IMG/VR virus record: IMGVR_UViG_3300044644_000679
Coordinates: 1 to 64,000 of that record
Source of the DNA: a virus
Strand: one strand, 5' to 3'
Length of the DNA stretch: 64,000 nt
In this document: in pieces, positions 42,968-50,575 of the stretch
How the letters are laid out: each line of letters starts with the position of its first letter
Position numbering within the stretch: position 1 is the stretch's first letter
Program-made: the position numbers and the translations under genes
Notes under the pieces: model-generated
What the model was told of the DNA's origin: nothing
What the model saw: only the letters and a program-made list of their open reading frames with translations
Database searches by the model: none

Positions 42968-43274
42968 TATATGGCCTATTCTTGATTTTGAGTGATATTT
43001 GTTCACAGTCAGTGACTACATTTGTATTCCAGCTTTTGTAGTCCATCAAATGGCCCAATAATAGATGACAATCAGAGCATAATGTGATTAAATTATCTGG
43101 ATTTAATTCATTACTTGGATCTAAATGATATGGTATTATGTGATGAACTTGTAGATCGTTTTTTCTCCTACACGCCTGACAAATTGATTGATGTTTTAAA
43201 TGTTCCTTCCTGACGTTAGACCACTTGGGCGATCTAGAATAGTCAGATATTTTATCTCTTAACCAATTAAACAT
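42912..43274 (-). CDS. HNH endonuclease
   Basis: A 120-residue McrA-type HNH protein: WSNVRKEHLKHQSICQACRRK, LQVHHIIPYHLDPS and NLITLCSDCHLLL provide the HNH residues and two CxxC zinc pairs. Could be a homing nuclease or packaging-associated HNH. It follows a terminator and a GTGTATATATA motif, so it is expressed on its own. Confidence 0.87.
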   Translation of the reverse strand: MFNWLRDKISDYSRSPKWSNVRKEHLKHQSICQACRRKNDLQVHHIIPYHLDPSNELNPDNLITLCSDCHLLLGHLMDYKSWNTNVVTDCEQISLKIKNRPYNEQTYQQPRSWISYWFNI

Positions 43275-43300
43275 AATTTTCCCATAAGATTAAAAAAACC

Positions 43301-43314
43301 CTTATATATATACA
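43301..43314 (-). promoter_or_regulatory. GTGTATATATA promoter motif
   Basis: Minus strand GTGTATATATATAAG, about 30-40 bp before the HNH start, immediately downstream of the terminator at 43320. Confidence 0.55.
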
Positions 43315-43319
43315 CTAAA

Positions 43320-43350
43320 TAAAAAAGGGGGCAGCTTTCGCCACCCCCTG
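43320..43350 (-). terminator. Intrinsic terminator after the Ig-like gene
   Basis: Minus-strand hairpin GGGGGTGGCGAAAGCTGCCCCC followed by six T; the loop contains GAAA. Confidence 0.88.
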
Positions 43351-43377
43351 ATTCATTACTTATTAGGTAACTATTGT

Positions 43378-43671
43378 TCACTCTTCACGAACAAAAGCCA
43401 CGCCAAATTCACCCGGTGCTACGGGAGGTACAGTATCAACAGCAGTAAACTCCACGGTGGCTGGCGAACTTACATTGCCAGCATCGTCAACGTCTACTAA
43501 GGTTAAAACAACACTATCATTATCTGAGAATGATAGCTCACCAAAACTGGTGGTATTTGCTGGGAAGGGCGATGTTGAACGAACTTCACCATTAACAGCC
43601 ACTGAAAGTCTACGCTCTGAAACGTCACTATCAACAACTGGGCCAGCGGTTACATTATAAACTAGTGCCAT
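43378..43671 (-). CDS. Ig/fibronectin-like single-domain protein
   Basis: A 97-residue beta-sandwich-like protein (VVLTLVDVDDAGNVSSPATVEF resembles FN3/Ig strands; stated as two segments VVLTLVDVDD and AGNVSSPATVEF). The start at 43671 follows AGAGAGG. It has no signal peptide. Terminated immediately after, so likely a well-expressed virion decoration protein; inferred. Confidence 0.68.
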   Translation of the reverse strand: MALVYNVTAGPVVDSDVSERRLSVAVNGEVRSTSPFPANTTSFGELSFSDNDSVVLTLVDVDDAGNVSSPATVEFTAVDTVPPVAPGEFGVAFVREE

Positions 43672-43798
43672 AGAAAATTCCTCTCTGTATAAAAAATCAC
43701 ACTTAAATGCTATAGGATAGATACTACGCATATCCATCTTTCGCAAAACTTTTAGATATCTATTAAATAGTCTGTCATTTAGCCATAAAAACATAAAT

Positions 43799-43969
43799 CT
43801 ACTCTGCTTTGTATGTTAGCTCATCTACCTTTTCCATTATTATACTCATCTTGTGCTCATTTACACTGTGGCTCTGATTAATTTCATTAAGTATGTCAAT
43901 ATATAGTAAATTTACCGATAAAGATGATACTAATATTGAAAGTAATAATGCTACAAATGTATATTTCAT
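43799..43969 (-). CDS. Small signal-anchored protein
   Basis: A 56-residue protein with an N-terminal hydrophobic helix (YTFVALLLSILVSSLSVNLL) and a helical tail. The start at 43969 follows AAGGAG. The 128 bp between it and the Ig-like gene hold no convincing gene. Confidence 0.65.
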   Translation of the reverse strand: MKYTFVALLLSILVSSLSVNLLYIDILNEINQSHSVNEHKMSIIMEKVDELTYKAE

Positions 43970-44004
43970 GAATAAACTCCTTAAGGTGGGATATTTTAGG
44001 TAGG

Positions 44005-44208
44005 CTACCATTTTATACACCAACCGGGGGGTTTATCGTTGTCTAAAATGGCTTTTCTTTCTTCTCTAAGTAGGGCTATTTCTTTTCTTTGGGTTTTTAC
44101 TTCCAGTTTTAATGATTCTACTATATTTTTAAGGGATTCTATATCCCTCAACAGTTTATTTATATAGTCATCTATATCTACTGGAAAGTCATTTATATTA
44201 ATCTTCAT
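44005..44208 (-). CDS. Small coiled-coil protein
   Basis: A 67-residue protein; residues 15-52 form a clear coiled coil (LKNIVESLKLEVKTQRKEI). Its start is nested in the stop region of the HNH gene. Confidence 0.65.
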   Translation of the reverse strand: MKININDFPVDIDDYINKLLRDIESLKNIVESLKLEVKTQRKEIALLREERKAILDNDKPPGWCIKW

Positions 44209-44767
44209 CTATTGATCCATAATGTTTTACTGCCGCCCTAGCATTTTGCTTGTGGGTTACTCTCTCTAAATTATCAAGGCTATTATTAGACTTATTGTGA
44301 TCTATATGATTGACGATGAATAACTCTCTTAGAAATACTTTGATAGATTCTGGAGTCTTTTTATAGTCTTTTGCATTAATTTCTTTTGGTAGATTTTGAT
44401 CAAATGGCTTCCAGCTATCAATTACTAATTTATGAACTCGACAATTTAATGATTGTCTTTTAGCTCCATATCTTCCTTTTGAGCTATATTCATAATCAAA
44501 AGTACCACAATCAAATGAAATATCCACCTTATTATATCCTTGCTTACATATACGAGGTTTTAAAAGTTTTTTATATGAAGTATCAATAATGCAAATACGA
44601 TAACCACTTTTTTCCTCATTAATTCTTTTAAAATGAGAGTATATATTACCACTTTTTGAAACGCTGTATTCTTTTATTGGAATTCCATTCAAGATTACTG
44701 TGGTTAACTCTTCTTCATCGTCTACTTGATCTTCTGAAAAATCAAACTCTAGTTGATTCATTTGCAT
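44198..44767 (-). CDS. HNH endonuclease (NUMOD4-type)
   Basis: A 189-residue protein. The N-terminal part resembles NUMOD4 DNA-binding modules (KEYSVSKSGNIYSHFKR); the C-terminal IVNHIDHNKSNNSLDNLERV is the HNH core. The start at 44767 follows GGGAGGGC. It overlaps the upstream gene by 26 bp and may have invaded between two small genes. Confidence 0.85.
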   Translation of the reverse strand: MQMNQLEFDFSEDQVDDEEELTTVILNGIPIKEYSVSKSGNIYSHFKRINEEKSGYRICIIDTSYKKLLKPRICKQGYNKVDISFDCGTFDYEYSSKGRYGAKRQSLNCRVHKLVIDSWKPFDQNLPKEINAKDYKKTPESIKVFLRELFIVNHIDHNKSNNSLDNLERVTHKQNARAAVKHYGSIDED

Positions 44768-45032
44768 ATAAAGCCCTCCCAAGTGCTATTCTAACACCAA
44801 GTTTCTTATCATAGTTATCTTCTGTGCTACAAATAGCAAGTCCATGAAAACGTTCGCCAGTAGGAGAATCAATAATAACTTCGGTAGAGCCACCCTTGGT
44901 ATCTGGGCCAATAATTCCATCAGTATAACCATAGACTCTCTTACCGTTTTGCCAAGCATGATATCCATTATAAAGACGGTTGTGAAAAACTTTTACTTTG
45001 TATCCATTGTCTTGCAATTCTTTGACAGTCAT
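44742..45032 (-). CDS. Hypothetical protein
   Basis: A 96-residue protein starting MTVKELQDNGYKVKVFHNR, with a beta-rich core. Unknown family. It is the first protein gene after the tRNA-Ser gene. Confidence 0.68.
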   Translation of the reverse strand: MTVKELQDNGYKVKVFHNRLYNGYHAWQNGKRVYGYTDGIIGPDTKGGSTEVIIDSPTGERFHGLAICSTEDNYDKKLGVRIALGRALYANESTRV

Positions 45033-45057
45033 TATTCAACCTTTCATAAAAAAGTAA

Positions 45058-45144
45058 CGGAAGAAGTAGGATTCGAACCCACGGAAGTTTTTACGCTTCT
45101 TCTGATTAGTAATCAGATGCATTAGTCCACTCTGCCATTCTTCC
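45058..45144 (-). tRNA. tRNA-Ser, anticodon ACT
   Basis: An 87-nt class II tRNA. The acceptor GGAAGAA pairs fully with TTCTTCC, the discriminator is G (serine-like), and the long variable arm GAAG...CTTC is present. The anticodon loop TTACTAA gives ACT, which reads AGU; bacterial serine tRNAs for AGY normally have GCT. CCA is not encoded. The predicted transcription start of the promoter upstream falls at or next to its 5' end. Confidence 0.88.
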
Positions 45145-45149
45145 TACTA

Positions 45150-45178
45150 ATTGTATCTCTATTAGTTGCTATTGTCAA
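45150..45178 (-). promoter_or_regulatory. sigma70-like promoter of the tRNA-Ser gene
   Basis: TTGACA, 17 bp, TACAAT on the minus strand, placed exactly between the tmRNA 3' end and the tRNA 5' end. Confidence 0.82.
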
Positions 45179-45179
45179 G

Positions 45180-45527
45180 TGGAGGCGGCGAGAATCGAAC
45201 TCGCGTCCAGAATAATTTCAATATAAACATCTACATCCTTAGTTAGTTGTTCTCGCACAGCTAACAAAGCTAACAGAATTATCTGTGTCAGATTGAATAC
45301 AATCATTACCCCCATTTATGTTTGGTGAGGATACCATATCCGATTATCGGAGTCAGCATGATTGGGCAATACGGTTCATGCCACCGCACTCTTGCCTAAC
45401 TAGGTCAGGCAGCGAGAGCGAAACGAGTTTCGCCAACTAACATTTTAATCGACTTTTATACTGGCCGGTCGATTAACCAGTGGATGCCATCTATATATCC
45501 GTTTACCTGTCGATACCTTTCGCCCCC
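45180..45527 (-). ncRNA. ssrA: tmRNA (transfer-messenger RNA)
   Basis: A 348-nt tmRNA. The 5' end GGGGGCGAAAGGTATCGACA and the 3' TTCGATTCTCGCCGCCTCCA close a tRNA-like acceptor of 7 bp with the alanine determinant G3-U70; only the A73 is encoded, not CCA. The tag reading frame, after TTAGTT, reads GETRFALAA then TGA (45405-45434), a standard degradation tag ending in LAA. It rescues stalled ribosomes and tags the unfinished proteins. Its 5' base touches the stop codon of the thioredoxin-like gene, so it must be processed from a shared transcript or have a promoter inside that gene. Confidence 0.95.
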
Positions 45528-45869
45528 TTATTTTAAGAAGTTTATTAAACCGCTTGGCCCATTATAGCCAATCTTCCTTCCCTTCTCTTTACCGTTTTCG
45601 AAAACCACAAAGGCAGGGATCGTCTTTATATTGTAGCCTTCAACGATGTCTTTGTCAACATCAAAATCTACGTCTACGATGGTATAATTTTTTACAATCT
45701 CTGATAGTTGTGGGTCATTCTTCATATCATTCTTAGCTATGTGGCAGTATTTACACCAATCGGCGGAAAATATGATTAAAACCTTTTCGTTTGTATTATC
45801 AAAAGCAAAAACAGAAGCGATAGATATTAAACACGAAATCAAAAGGATAGATACTAGTGTATTTCTCAT
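45528..45869 (-). CDS. Exported thioredoxin-like protein
   Basis: A 113-residue thioredoxin-fold protein with a signal peptide (VSILLISCLISIASVFAF) and the redox motif WCKYC at about 38-42; the cis-proline region is KTIPAFVVF. It probably acts as a periplasmic disulfide reductant or oxidant. The stop codon directly precedes the tmRNA. Confidence 0.88.
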   Translation of the reverse strand: MRNTLVSILLISCLISIASVFAFDNTNEKVLIIFSADWCKYCHIAKNDMKNDPQLSEIVKNYTIVDVDFDVDKDIVEGYNIKTIPAFVVFENGKEKGRKIGYNGPSGLINFLK

Positions 45870-45911
45870 GCTATAACCCTCCAGTTGGTAAATAATATAT
45901 TCTACCTTGAA

Positions 45912-45923
45912 TATATATACACT
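45912..45923 (-). promoter_or_regulatory. GTGTATATATA promoter motif before thioredoxin/tmRNA
   Basis: Minus strand GTGTATATATATTC, about 45 bp before the thioredoxin start. Confidence 0.55.
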
Positions 45924-45929
45924 TTTTAA

Positions 45930-46118
45930 TCAATCATTATTATCAACACCACCCTCGTATGTTAACTTGGGTATTAAATCATCATTTGTTTGTTCTACCT
46001 TTTTGATGGTGATCACCAAGAATGTATCTCCTTGGTGATTTCCACCATCCAGTAATTTTTTCAGAGCATTACATACCTTTTCGCATGTAAGTTCTGGATT
46101 TATTTTAAAGCAAATCAT
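45930..46118 (-). CDS. Small hypothetical protein
   Basis: A 62-residue protein with two cysteines near the start and an acidic tail; starts on the stop of the membrane peptide gene upstream (GATGATT). Unknown. Confidence 0.65.
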   Translation of the reverse strand: MICFKINPELTCEKVCNALKKLLDGGNHQGDTFLVITIKKVEQTNDDLIPKLTYEGGVDNND

Positions 46119-46207
46119 CTTTTCTCAATTTGACAGATTATTACTGTGACTATTGCACATATAATATATACTATACCCAATATTGTCCAAGCGGTTGGTT
46201 CATTCAT
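46115..46207 (-). CDS. 30-residue membrane peptide
   Basis: Starts within the 3' end of the preceding gene and ends overlapping the next ATG. The peptide is essentially one membrane helix (WTILGIVYIICAIVTVIIC). Start and stop overlaps on both sides support translation. Confidence 0.6.
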   Translation of the reverse strand: MNEPTAWTILGIVYIICAIVTVIICQIEKR

Positions 46208-46412
46208 TTAAATCGACCTCAATTTCTGCACCATCAAATACCCAATGATCTATACTATCTATATAGTTGTGGGTTGGAATTGGTTCATTTACAATTTTGA
46301 ATTTAACGTCAAAAATTCCACTTATTCCTTGATTTTGATAAAGATACTTTATAATAGCATCCTTAACATCTTCATCGCTCATAGTTATATGAGTCTTGTT
46401 ATTAATCTTCAT
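46200..46412 (-). CDS. Small hypothetical protein
   Basis: A 70-residue acidic protein; GGAGAACC precedes the ATG at 46412. Unknown family. Confidence 0.66.
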   Translation of the reverse strand: MKINNKTHITMSDEDVKDAIIKYLYQNQGISGIFDVKFKIVNEPIPTHNYIDSIDHWVFDGAEIEVDLNE

Positions 46413-46599
46413 GGTTCTCCATAACAAATTTTTTGCTTTGCTCATTAAATAGTTTAGATATTAGATAGAATCTTTCATTTTCTAAGTATTGAATTTGTTC
46501 GTTTATGAAATCTATTCGTTTCTTAGTATCTTGTATACCTATACTGTTTTCGTACTTTTCTTTCATATACTCATTTAGTTGTTGTTCTCTTTTACTCAT
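46402..46599 (-). CDS. Small helical protein
   Basis: A 65-residue coiled-coil protein (RIDFINEQIQYLENERFYL). It overlaps both neighbours by 8-11 bp. Confidence 0.65.
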   Translation of the reverse strand: MSKREQQLNEYMKEKYENSIGIQDTKKRIDFINEQIQYLENERFYLISKLFNEQSKKFVMENHED

Positions 46600-46735
46600 T
46601 GGTTATTGCCTTTAGCTTTTTTGTGATATTCTCTATAGTTTTAATAACCGGTGCTGTTAATGCATAGTCTTTTTTATATGCCTGTATAGCATCTATAATC
46701 TTCCAAGCCTCATTTTTAGAAATATCAATGTTCAT
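46592..46735 (-). CDS. 47-residue helical protein
   Basis: ATG at 46735 overlaps the upstream stop (ATGA); ends 8 bp inside the next gene. Soluble helical peptide, unknown function. Confidence 0.6.
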   Translation of the reverse strand: MNIDISKNEAWKIIDAIQAYKKDYALTAPVIKTIENITKKLKAITNE

Positions 46736-46902
46736 ACAAATAACCTGTCCTTTAGCAATTCTGCAATAGTTTCATTAATATTTATTCCGTTTACAACTAT
46801 ATCTTTGTTAGAATCATATTCATCAATTTCCATATATTTCATGGCATTATTGAAACACCAAAAGATAGCAAACTTTTGTTCTTTTGTGAGATTACCATTC
46901 AT
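46732..46902 (-). CDS. Small hypothetical protein
   Basis: A 56-residue acidic protein. The start at 46902 (with GGGAAT upstream) is preferred; 46935 in frame is an alternative lacking a ribosome site. Confidence 0.6.
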   Translation of the reverse strand: MNGNLTKEQKFAIFWCFNNAMKYMEIDEYDSNKDIVVNGININETIAELLKDRLFV

Positions 46903-47251
46903 TTCTATAAATTCCCGGTTGTAATCTTGGCTCATAAGGTTTAACAGTCCATCCCATCATCATTAAATCTAATTTAATTTCATCAGTAACAACCCCTTCG
47001 TTGCCAGAACAATACCAATCCATATATTCTCCACTATTGATTATATCAGCTACTATGCCGCCAGACATTCTCCATGAGCAAGTCCACTCTTTATCACCAT
47101 AAAAGAATCTGTTATTGCACAAAGCCCCATATAGGTCTGTGCAATAGACTTGGCTATTAATACATTTGGCTACTATACGTTCATTATTAATGAGATCATA
47201 TTCTAAGTCTGGCTTATCAAAAACTGCTTTTAGTGTACCATTTAAGTCCAT
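46892..47251 (-). CDS. Hypothetical protein
   Basis: A 119-residue protein, Trp- and Gly-rich (GEYMDWYCSGNEG, ending YEPRLQPGIYRNEW). Unknown. Confidence 0.68.
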   Translation of the reverse strand: MDLNGTLKAVFDKPDLEYDLINNERIVAKCINSQVYCTDLYGALCNNRFFYGDKEWTCSWRMSGGIVADIINSGEYMDWYCSGNEGVVTDEIKLDLMMMGWTVKPYEPRLQPGIYRNEW

Positions 47252-47973
47252 AGCGAACTCCTAATCTTAATTAGTTCAATTAGTTTTTCAGTATCTTCTT
47301 CGTCATACTTATGCTCCATCTCATCAATTTTGCGATAGTAATACTTTCCGTCTTTTTCTTTAGTGAACAGATCATATGGATTCGCCCTGTAGTCTCTATC
47401 TAGCCACCAATTGTAAAGTTCCAAAATCTTTTGAGAGGCTATTGCTTGTGCTGTTGCCTTATTGTAATCTTCATCATCTGGATTAAAACCATTATCTTCA
47501 TTAAGTTTAAGGTCACAGGCCCAATTTAAATAGTCTAATCCTGCTTGTTTGCATCTTCCGTTAACAAACTTATAGTTACGCTCTGGATATGCTTTCATCA
47601 AATGAGCCTGATCACTCTCAACAAAAAGAACTAACTCATTAAAAAGACCATGAAGAATACGATAGTCAAGATCATAATACTTCCCCGGCTTTAGTCCTGT
47701 TCGTAAATAATGAAGTTTGTCAATATATCTGTTACGAACATAAACTTCTATGGTATAGTAAATATCCATAGGAAGATGCACAATGTCCTGTAAAAAGTTT
47801 AGAACTTCTTCAGCAATCCAGTGTCGTAAAGGGTGTTTTGTTTTAGATTCTTGTCTCCAAGTTTCCCATTCATCTAAACCTAATGCTAATGGCTTAGTGT
47901 TTCCCCTAATAAGGTCAGCGAAATGTGAGCAACTCCAGTAATTAATTCGGGATTGTTTTATAATTTTAAACAT
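47242..47973 (-). CDS. Conserved phage protein of unknown function
   Basis: A 243-residue protein with a distinctive core (YVRNRYIDKLHYLRTGLKPG, then YYDLDYRILHGLFNELV). I recall similar sequences in many large phages without a function. It overlaps both neighbours by 1-10 bp. Confidence 0.72.
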   Translation of the reverse strand: MFKIIKQSRINYWSCSHFADLIRGNTKPLALGLDEWETWRQESKTKHPLRHWIAEEVLNFLQDIVHLPMDIYYTIEVYVRNRYIDKLHYLRTGLKPGKYYDLDYRILHGLFNELVLFVESDQAHLMKAYPERNYKFVNGRCKQAGLDYLNWACDLKLNEDNGFNPDDEDYNKATAQAIASQKILELYNWWLDRDYRANPYDLFTKEKDGKYYYRKIDEMEHKYDEEDTEKLIELIKIRSSLWT

Positions 47974-48194
47974 TATAGATCAATATTCACTTCATAATTG
48001 TTAAGTATTCTGTAAAACTCTTCTCTTATTTTGACTACAGCATCACGGGCATCTGTAAATGGATCACCATATTTTTCCCATGTGCGTAATGCTTCGCTTA
48101 AATCCCATAATACTTTTTGCATACGGATTGCTTGATTCATTACGTCATACTCACGCTGATCTTCTGGAAGATCAAATTCAAATGTAGCTTTCAT
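47973..48194 (-). CDS. Small phage protein
   Basis: A 73-residue helical protein (FDLPEDQREYDVMNQAIRMQ), of a type common beside 47242-like genes in phages. No known function. Confidence 0.68.
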   Translation of the reverse strand: MKATFEFDLPEDQREYDVMNQAIRMQKVLWDLSEALRTWEKYGDPFTDARDAVVKIREEFYRILNNYEVNIDL

Positions 48195-48195
48195 A

Positions 48196-48444
48196 TTATT
48201 CCTTAAATTTAACCATTAAATATGTACCAAGAAACGCTCCAGACGCTAGCGGGATTAAGTAATAAATGTTCTTACTATATGATACTACGCCAAATGCCAG
48301 TAGACTGTAGATTATACTAGTCAAAACTGCTGCTGTAAAGGCCCGCTTTTTGTTAACGCTCATAATGTACCAAGCGTATAACATATCAATTGCAACATAA
48401 GTAACAAAGATTGTTAGTGCGGTTATGTAAGAAAAATCATTCAT
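48196..48444 (-). CDS. Membrane protein with three helices
   Basis: An 82-residue protein with three hydrophobic segments (ALTIFVTYVAIDMLYAWYIM, AAVLTSIIYSLLAFGVV, YYLIPLASGAFLGTYLMV). Could be a small membrane remodelling or superinfection protein. No family recognised. Confidence 0.68.
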   Translation of the reverse strand: MNDFSYITALTIFVTYVAIDMLYAWYIMSVNKKRAFTAAVLTSIIYSLLAFGVVSYSKNIYYLIPLASGAFLGTYLMVKFKE

Positions 48445-48725
48445 GGGAAATATCTCTTTCCATTTAAAGGATCATGATCATATGGGTAATTGAATCCCCC
48501 TAAAACTTTTCGTTTTTTATCTTTGATAAAATGTAATACTTCAGTAAAACAATCTTCACACAAATCAATATCATACTCCATACCATCATCCTTGCAACCA
48601 TAACCCCAAGTAGCACCAAGACTAGCCCATGATGGCCCCATATTTATGGTATCACAAGATTGACCACAGCAATCGCAAATGACATTATCAATTGCTTTTC
48701 TAATTTCTTCTTTGTATGTTTTCAT
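48441..48725 (-). CDS. Zinc-binding small protein
   Basis: A 94-residue protein with CDCCGQSC and LCEDCF cysteine pairs flanking an acidic loop, likely one zinc site. Unknown function. Confidence 0.68.
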   Translation of the reverse strand: MKTYKEEIRKAIDNVICDCCGQSCDTINMGPSWASLGATWGYGCKDDGMEYDIDLCEDCFTEVLHFIKDKKRKVLGGFNYPYDHDPLNGKRYFP

Positions 48726-48817
48726 CTTTTAACTTTACTTACTATGTAAAGTATAGATCGTGCCAATAATATGCCACAACATACTTCAAATATTTTAAGC
48801 AGACTTGCTGACAACAT
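48722..48817 (-). CDS. 31-residue membrane peptide
   Basis: Peptide with a hydrophobic core (IFEVCCGILLARSILYIV), start overlapping the end of the gene at 48795 and stop overlapping the next ATG. Confidence 0.5.
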   Translation of the reverse strand: MLSASLLKIFEVCCGILLARSILYIVSKVKR

Positions 48818-48944
48818 CATATTTAACGTCCTGTTGATGAATCTTTGGCTTTTTATAGCCCATAAATACTTGGCTAGTAATAACCCCCATACCAGTTATG
48901 AGAGTTACTACTATACCCACGATAAATATGGTAAAATTGTTCAT
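48795..48944 (-). CDS. Small membrane protein
   Basis: A 49-residue protein starting MNNFTIFIVGIVVTLITG with one membrane helix and a basic tail. The ATG overlaps the upstream stop. Confidence 0.6.
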   Translation of the reverse strand: MNNFTIFIVGIVVTLITGMGVITSQVFMGYKKPKIHQQDVKYDVVSKSA

Positions 48945-49099
48945 TTGAATAAATTTCCTAAAGAAAGTATACTTGGAACCCACAATCCTACGAATAGTGC
49001 CTGTTGCCTATTAAGGTCACTATCTCCTGCAAACCATAGTGTAACACTAAAAACAAAACTAGCAAATGCGGCAACAATAAAATAATTTCGACTGTTCAT
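48941..49099 (-). CDS. Small membrane protein
   Basis: A 52-residue protein with two hydrophobic segments (YFIVAAFASFVFSVTLWF, LFVGLWVPSILSL). ATGA overlap with the next gene supports translation. Confidence 0.6.
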   Translation of the reverse strand: MNSRNYFIVAAFASFVFSVTLWFAGDSDLNRQQALFVGLWVPSILSLGNLFK

Positions 49100-49113
49100 A
49101 ATATTCCTTTTTG

Positions 49114-49296
49114 TTAAATTTGAAACCCCTTTAATATATCTAATATTCGTCGGGCTAACGCAGCGCCGCCGACAATTCTACCATCAGTATAATCTTCACC
49201 ATATCCAGCAGAAGATTCGTGATCTTTTTGATCTTGAACTTTTTCACTACACAGTTTGATAATCTCAAGTATTCTATCTTTTTGTTTCTGATTCAT
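49114..49296 (-). CDS. Small hypothetical protein
   Basis: A 60-residue helical protein (YTDGRIVGGAALARRILDI). Starts inside the previous gene by 23 bp. Unknown. Confidence 0.62.
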   Translation of the reverse strand: MNQKQKDRILEIIKLCSEKVQDQKDHESSAGYGEDYTDGRIVGGAALARRILDILKGFQI

Positions 49297-49465
49297 TTAT
49301 ATTAATACCTTGATTGTATCCTTCGTCATATGCTGCTTTTAGCCAATCTTTTATTTGTAACCAATTATCCACAGGATCTTTGGGGCATTTTACAAGATCA
49401 TCGTATATTCTCTCCATTCGTAAAGAAAATGATTCGACTTCTTCTAGCCATTCATTAAAAGTCAT
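49274..49465 (-). CDS. Small hypothetical protein
   Basis: A 63-residue acidic helical protein; the start overlaps the upstream stop by 1 bp. Confidence 0.63.
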   Translation of the reverse strand: MTFNEWLEEVESFSLRMERIYDDLVKCPKDPVDNWLQIKDWLKAAYDEGYNQGININESETKR

Positions 49466-49878
49466 TATACCACCGTATTGTCAGTTGTCAACTCTCCATT
49501 ACGAACAACATAATAAATAGGCTTGCCGGATGATCTAACATATTTTCGTCCACCATCAATCATATTACCATTATCAAATGCTTTATAATCGTGATGGAAT
49601 TGAGAATATTGTAAATTACCATCATCGTCTTCTATCATGCCAAAAGTTAGTGATTCTACGCCATCAGCATTACTAATGTAAGCTTTTCCATAATGCGGTC
49701 TTAATGAAAAATATCTGTTACCAAAATCTGGATGTGGAGTTTCCCTATAAAATATATCTGCTGGATTGTCATCGCTATTTATATCAGTAGTGCAAACATA
49801 TTTAATAGGAACACCATCTCTTTGAGAATAATGCTCTACAATCTTATTTATATCGTTAATAGGAAAATGTTTTATCAT
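49465..49878 (-). CDS. Hypothetical protein
   Basis: A 137-residue acidic protein rich in Asp, Gly and Tyr. No recognised fold. It overlaps the upstream gene by 4 bp. Confidence 0.66.
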   Translation of the reverse strand: MIKHFPINDINKIVEHYSQRDGVPIKYVCTTDINSDDNPADIFYRETPHPDFGNRYFSLRPHYGKAYISNADGVESLTFGMIEDDDGNLQYSQFHHDYKAFDNGNMIDGGRKYVRSSGKPIYYVVRNGELTTDNTVV

Positions 49879-50039
49879 AGTAGTTTTTCTAGTTTTTTCT
49901 TAAGATCATTCATAACTTCTAATTCGATCTTCATGCATTCGGAAAGACCTTCCGGGCCACCGTGTATATCATCAAAGCTATCTTCAATTAACCAAAGTAT
50001 AACATCTATCTCGTCTTCTGTCAAGACTAGGTTTTTCAT
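49875..50039 (-). CDS. 54-residue acidic helical protein
   Basis: Starts on the stop of the gene at 50036 (ATGA) and ends on the next ATG (ATGA). Soluble, acidic, helical. Confidence 0.62.
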   Translation of the reverse strand: MKNLVLTEDEIDVILWLIEDSFDDIHGGPEGLSECMKIELEVMNDLKKKLEKLL

Positions 50040-50224
50040 AAAATTTTGTGCTGTTTCAATATTTTATATAGATCTTTAAGCTCACTAATATCTATTCTCA
50101 GTTCATGTGGATCGCTATTATTATAACTGAAAACTCTCACAAGATAAGGTTTGTTTTTTAATTTTTTGTTATAGTGAATTTCTATTAAGTCATATTCAAG
50201 GACTATGGTGCGAAATAGTGTCAT
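50036..50224 (-). CDS. Small hypothetical protein
   Basis: A 62-residue basic protein. The ATG at 50224 is preferred; a TTG at 50242 is in frame upstream. The ribosome site CTAGG is part of the 3' arm of the hairpin at 50228, so initiation may be structure-controlled. Confidence 0.62.
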   Translation of the reverse strand: MTLFRTIVLEYDLIEIHYNKKLKNKPYLVRVFSYNNSDPHELRIDISELKDLYKILKQHKIL

Positions 50225-50227
50225 AAT

Positions 50228-50273
50228 GAGATACCTAGCCAACTACTAAAAACTTCATTGGCTAGGCAATCTC
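50228..50273 (-). promoter_or_regulatory. Stable intercistronic hairpin
   Basis: Two arms of 15-16 nt (GAGATTGCCTAGCCAA and TTGGCTAGGTATCTC) with a 15-nt loop, between the Cys-rich protein gene and the gene at 50036. There is no T tract, so it is more likely an mRNA-stability or translation-control element than a terminator. Confidence 0.65.
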
Positions 50274-50280
50274 ACTAAAT

Positions 50281-50490
50281 TCAGTTACAGCAACTGCTGC
50301 CGCACTGGCGACTCTGCCTAGCCTTCTTTACAATACGAAATGGTGCTGTTAGAACACGCTTTGTTACGCTCACAACCGTTGATCCAGCCTTCCTAACTGG
50401 ATTAGTCGAACATGACCCGCTGCAACAATCTGCACTAGCAAGTGTAGCAGACCCAAGAACAATTGCAACCGCACAAATTAGATTCTTCAT
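50281..50490 (-). CDS. Small secreted cysteine-rich protein
   Basis: A 69-residue protein: signal peptide (ICAVAIVLGSATLASA), then DCCSGSC, a basic amphipathic middle (RVLTAPFRIVKKARQSRQ) and CGSSCCN. Eight cysteines in a small exported basic protein suggest disulfides or metal binding. The style recalls small Cys-rich exported proteins of Planctomycetes, a weak host hint only. Confidence 0.75.
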   Translation of the reverse strand: MKNLICAVAIVLGSATLASADCCSGSCSTNPVRKAGSTVVSVTKRVLTAPFRIVKKARQSRQCGSSCCN

Positions 50491-50528
50491 AAATTCTCCT
50501 TAATTAGAAATTAAAACAAAAGAATAGG

Positions 50529-50562
50529 TAAGGCGGGCCAATGGTTAAATTATCCCGCCCTA
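50529..50562 (-). terminator. Probable terminator hairpin
   Basis: Minus strand TAGGGCGGG ... CCCGCCTTA, with only a weak T-rich tail (TATTCTTTTG). Located between two genes. Confidence 0.55.
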
Positions 50563-50575
50563 CCATATTCAACAA

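Noticed and set aside
42968-43006. Longer N-terminus of the secreted protease
   Set aside because: The extra 13 residues would precede and spoil the signal peptide.
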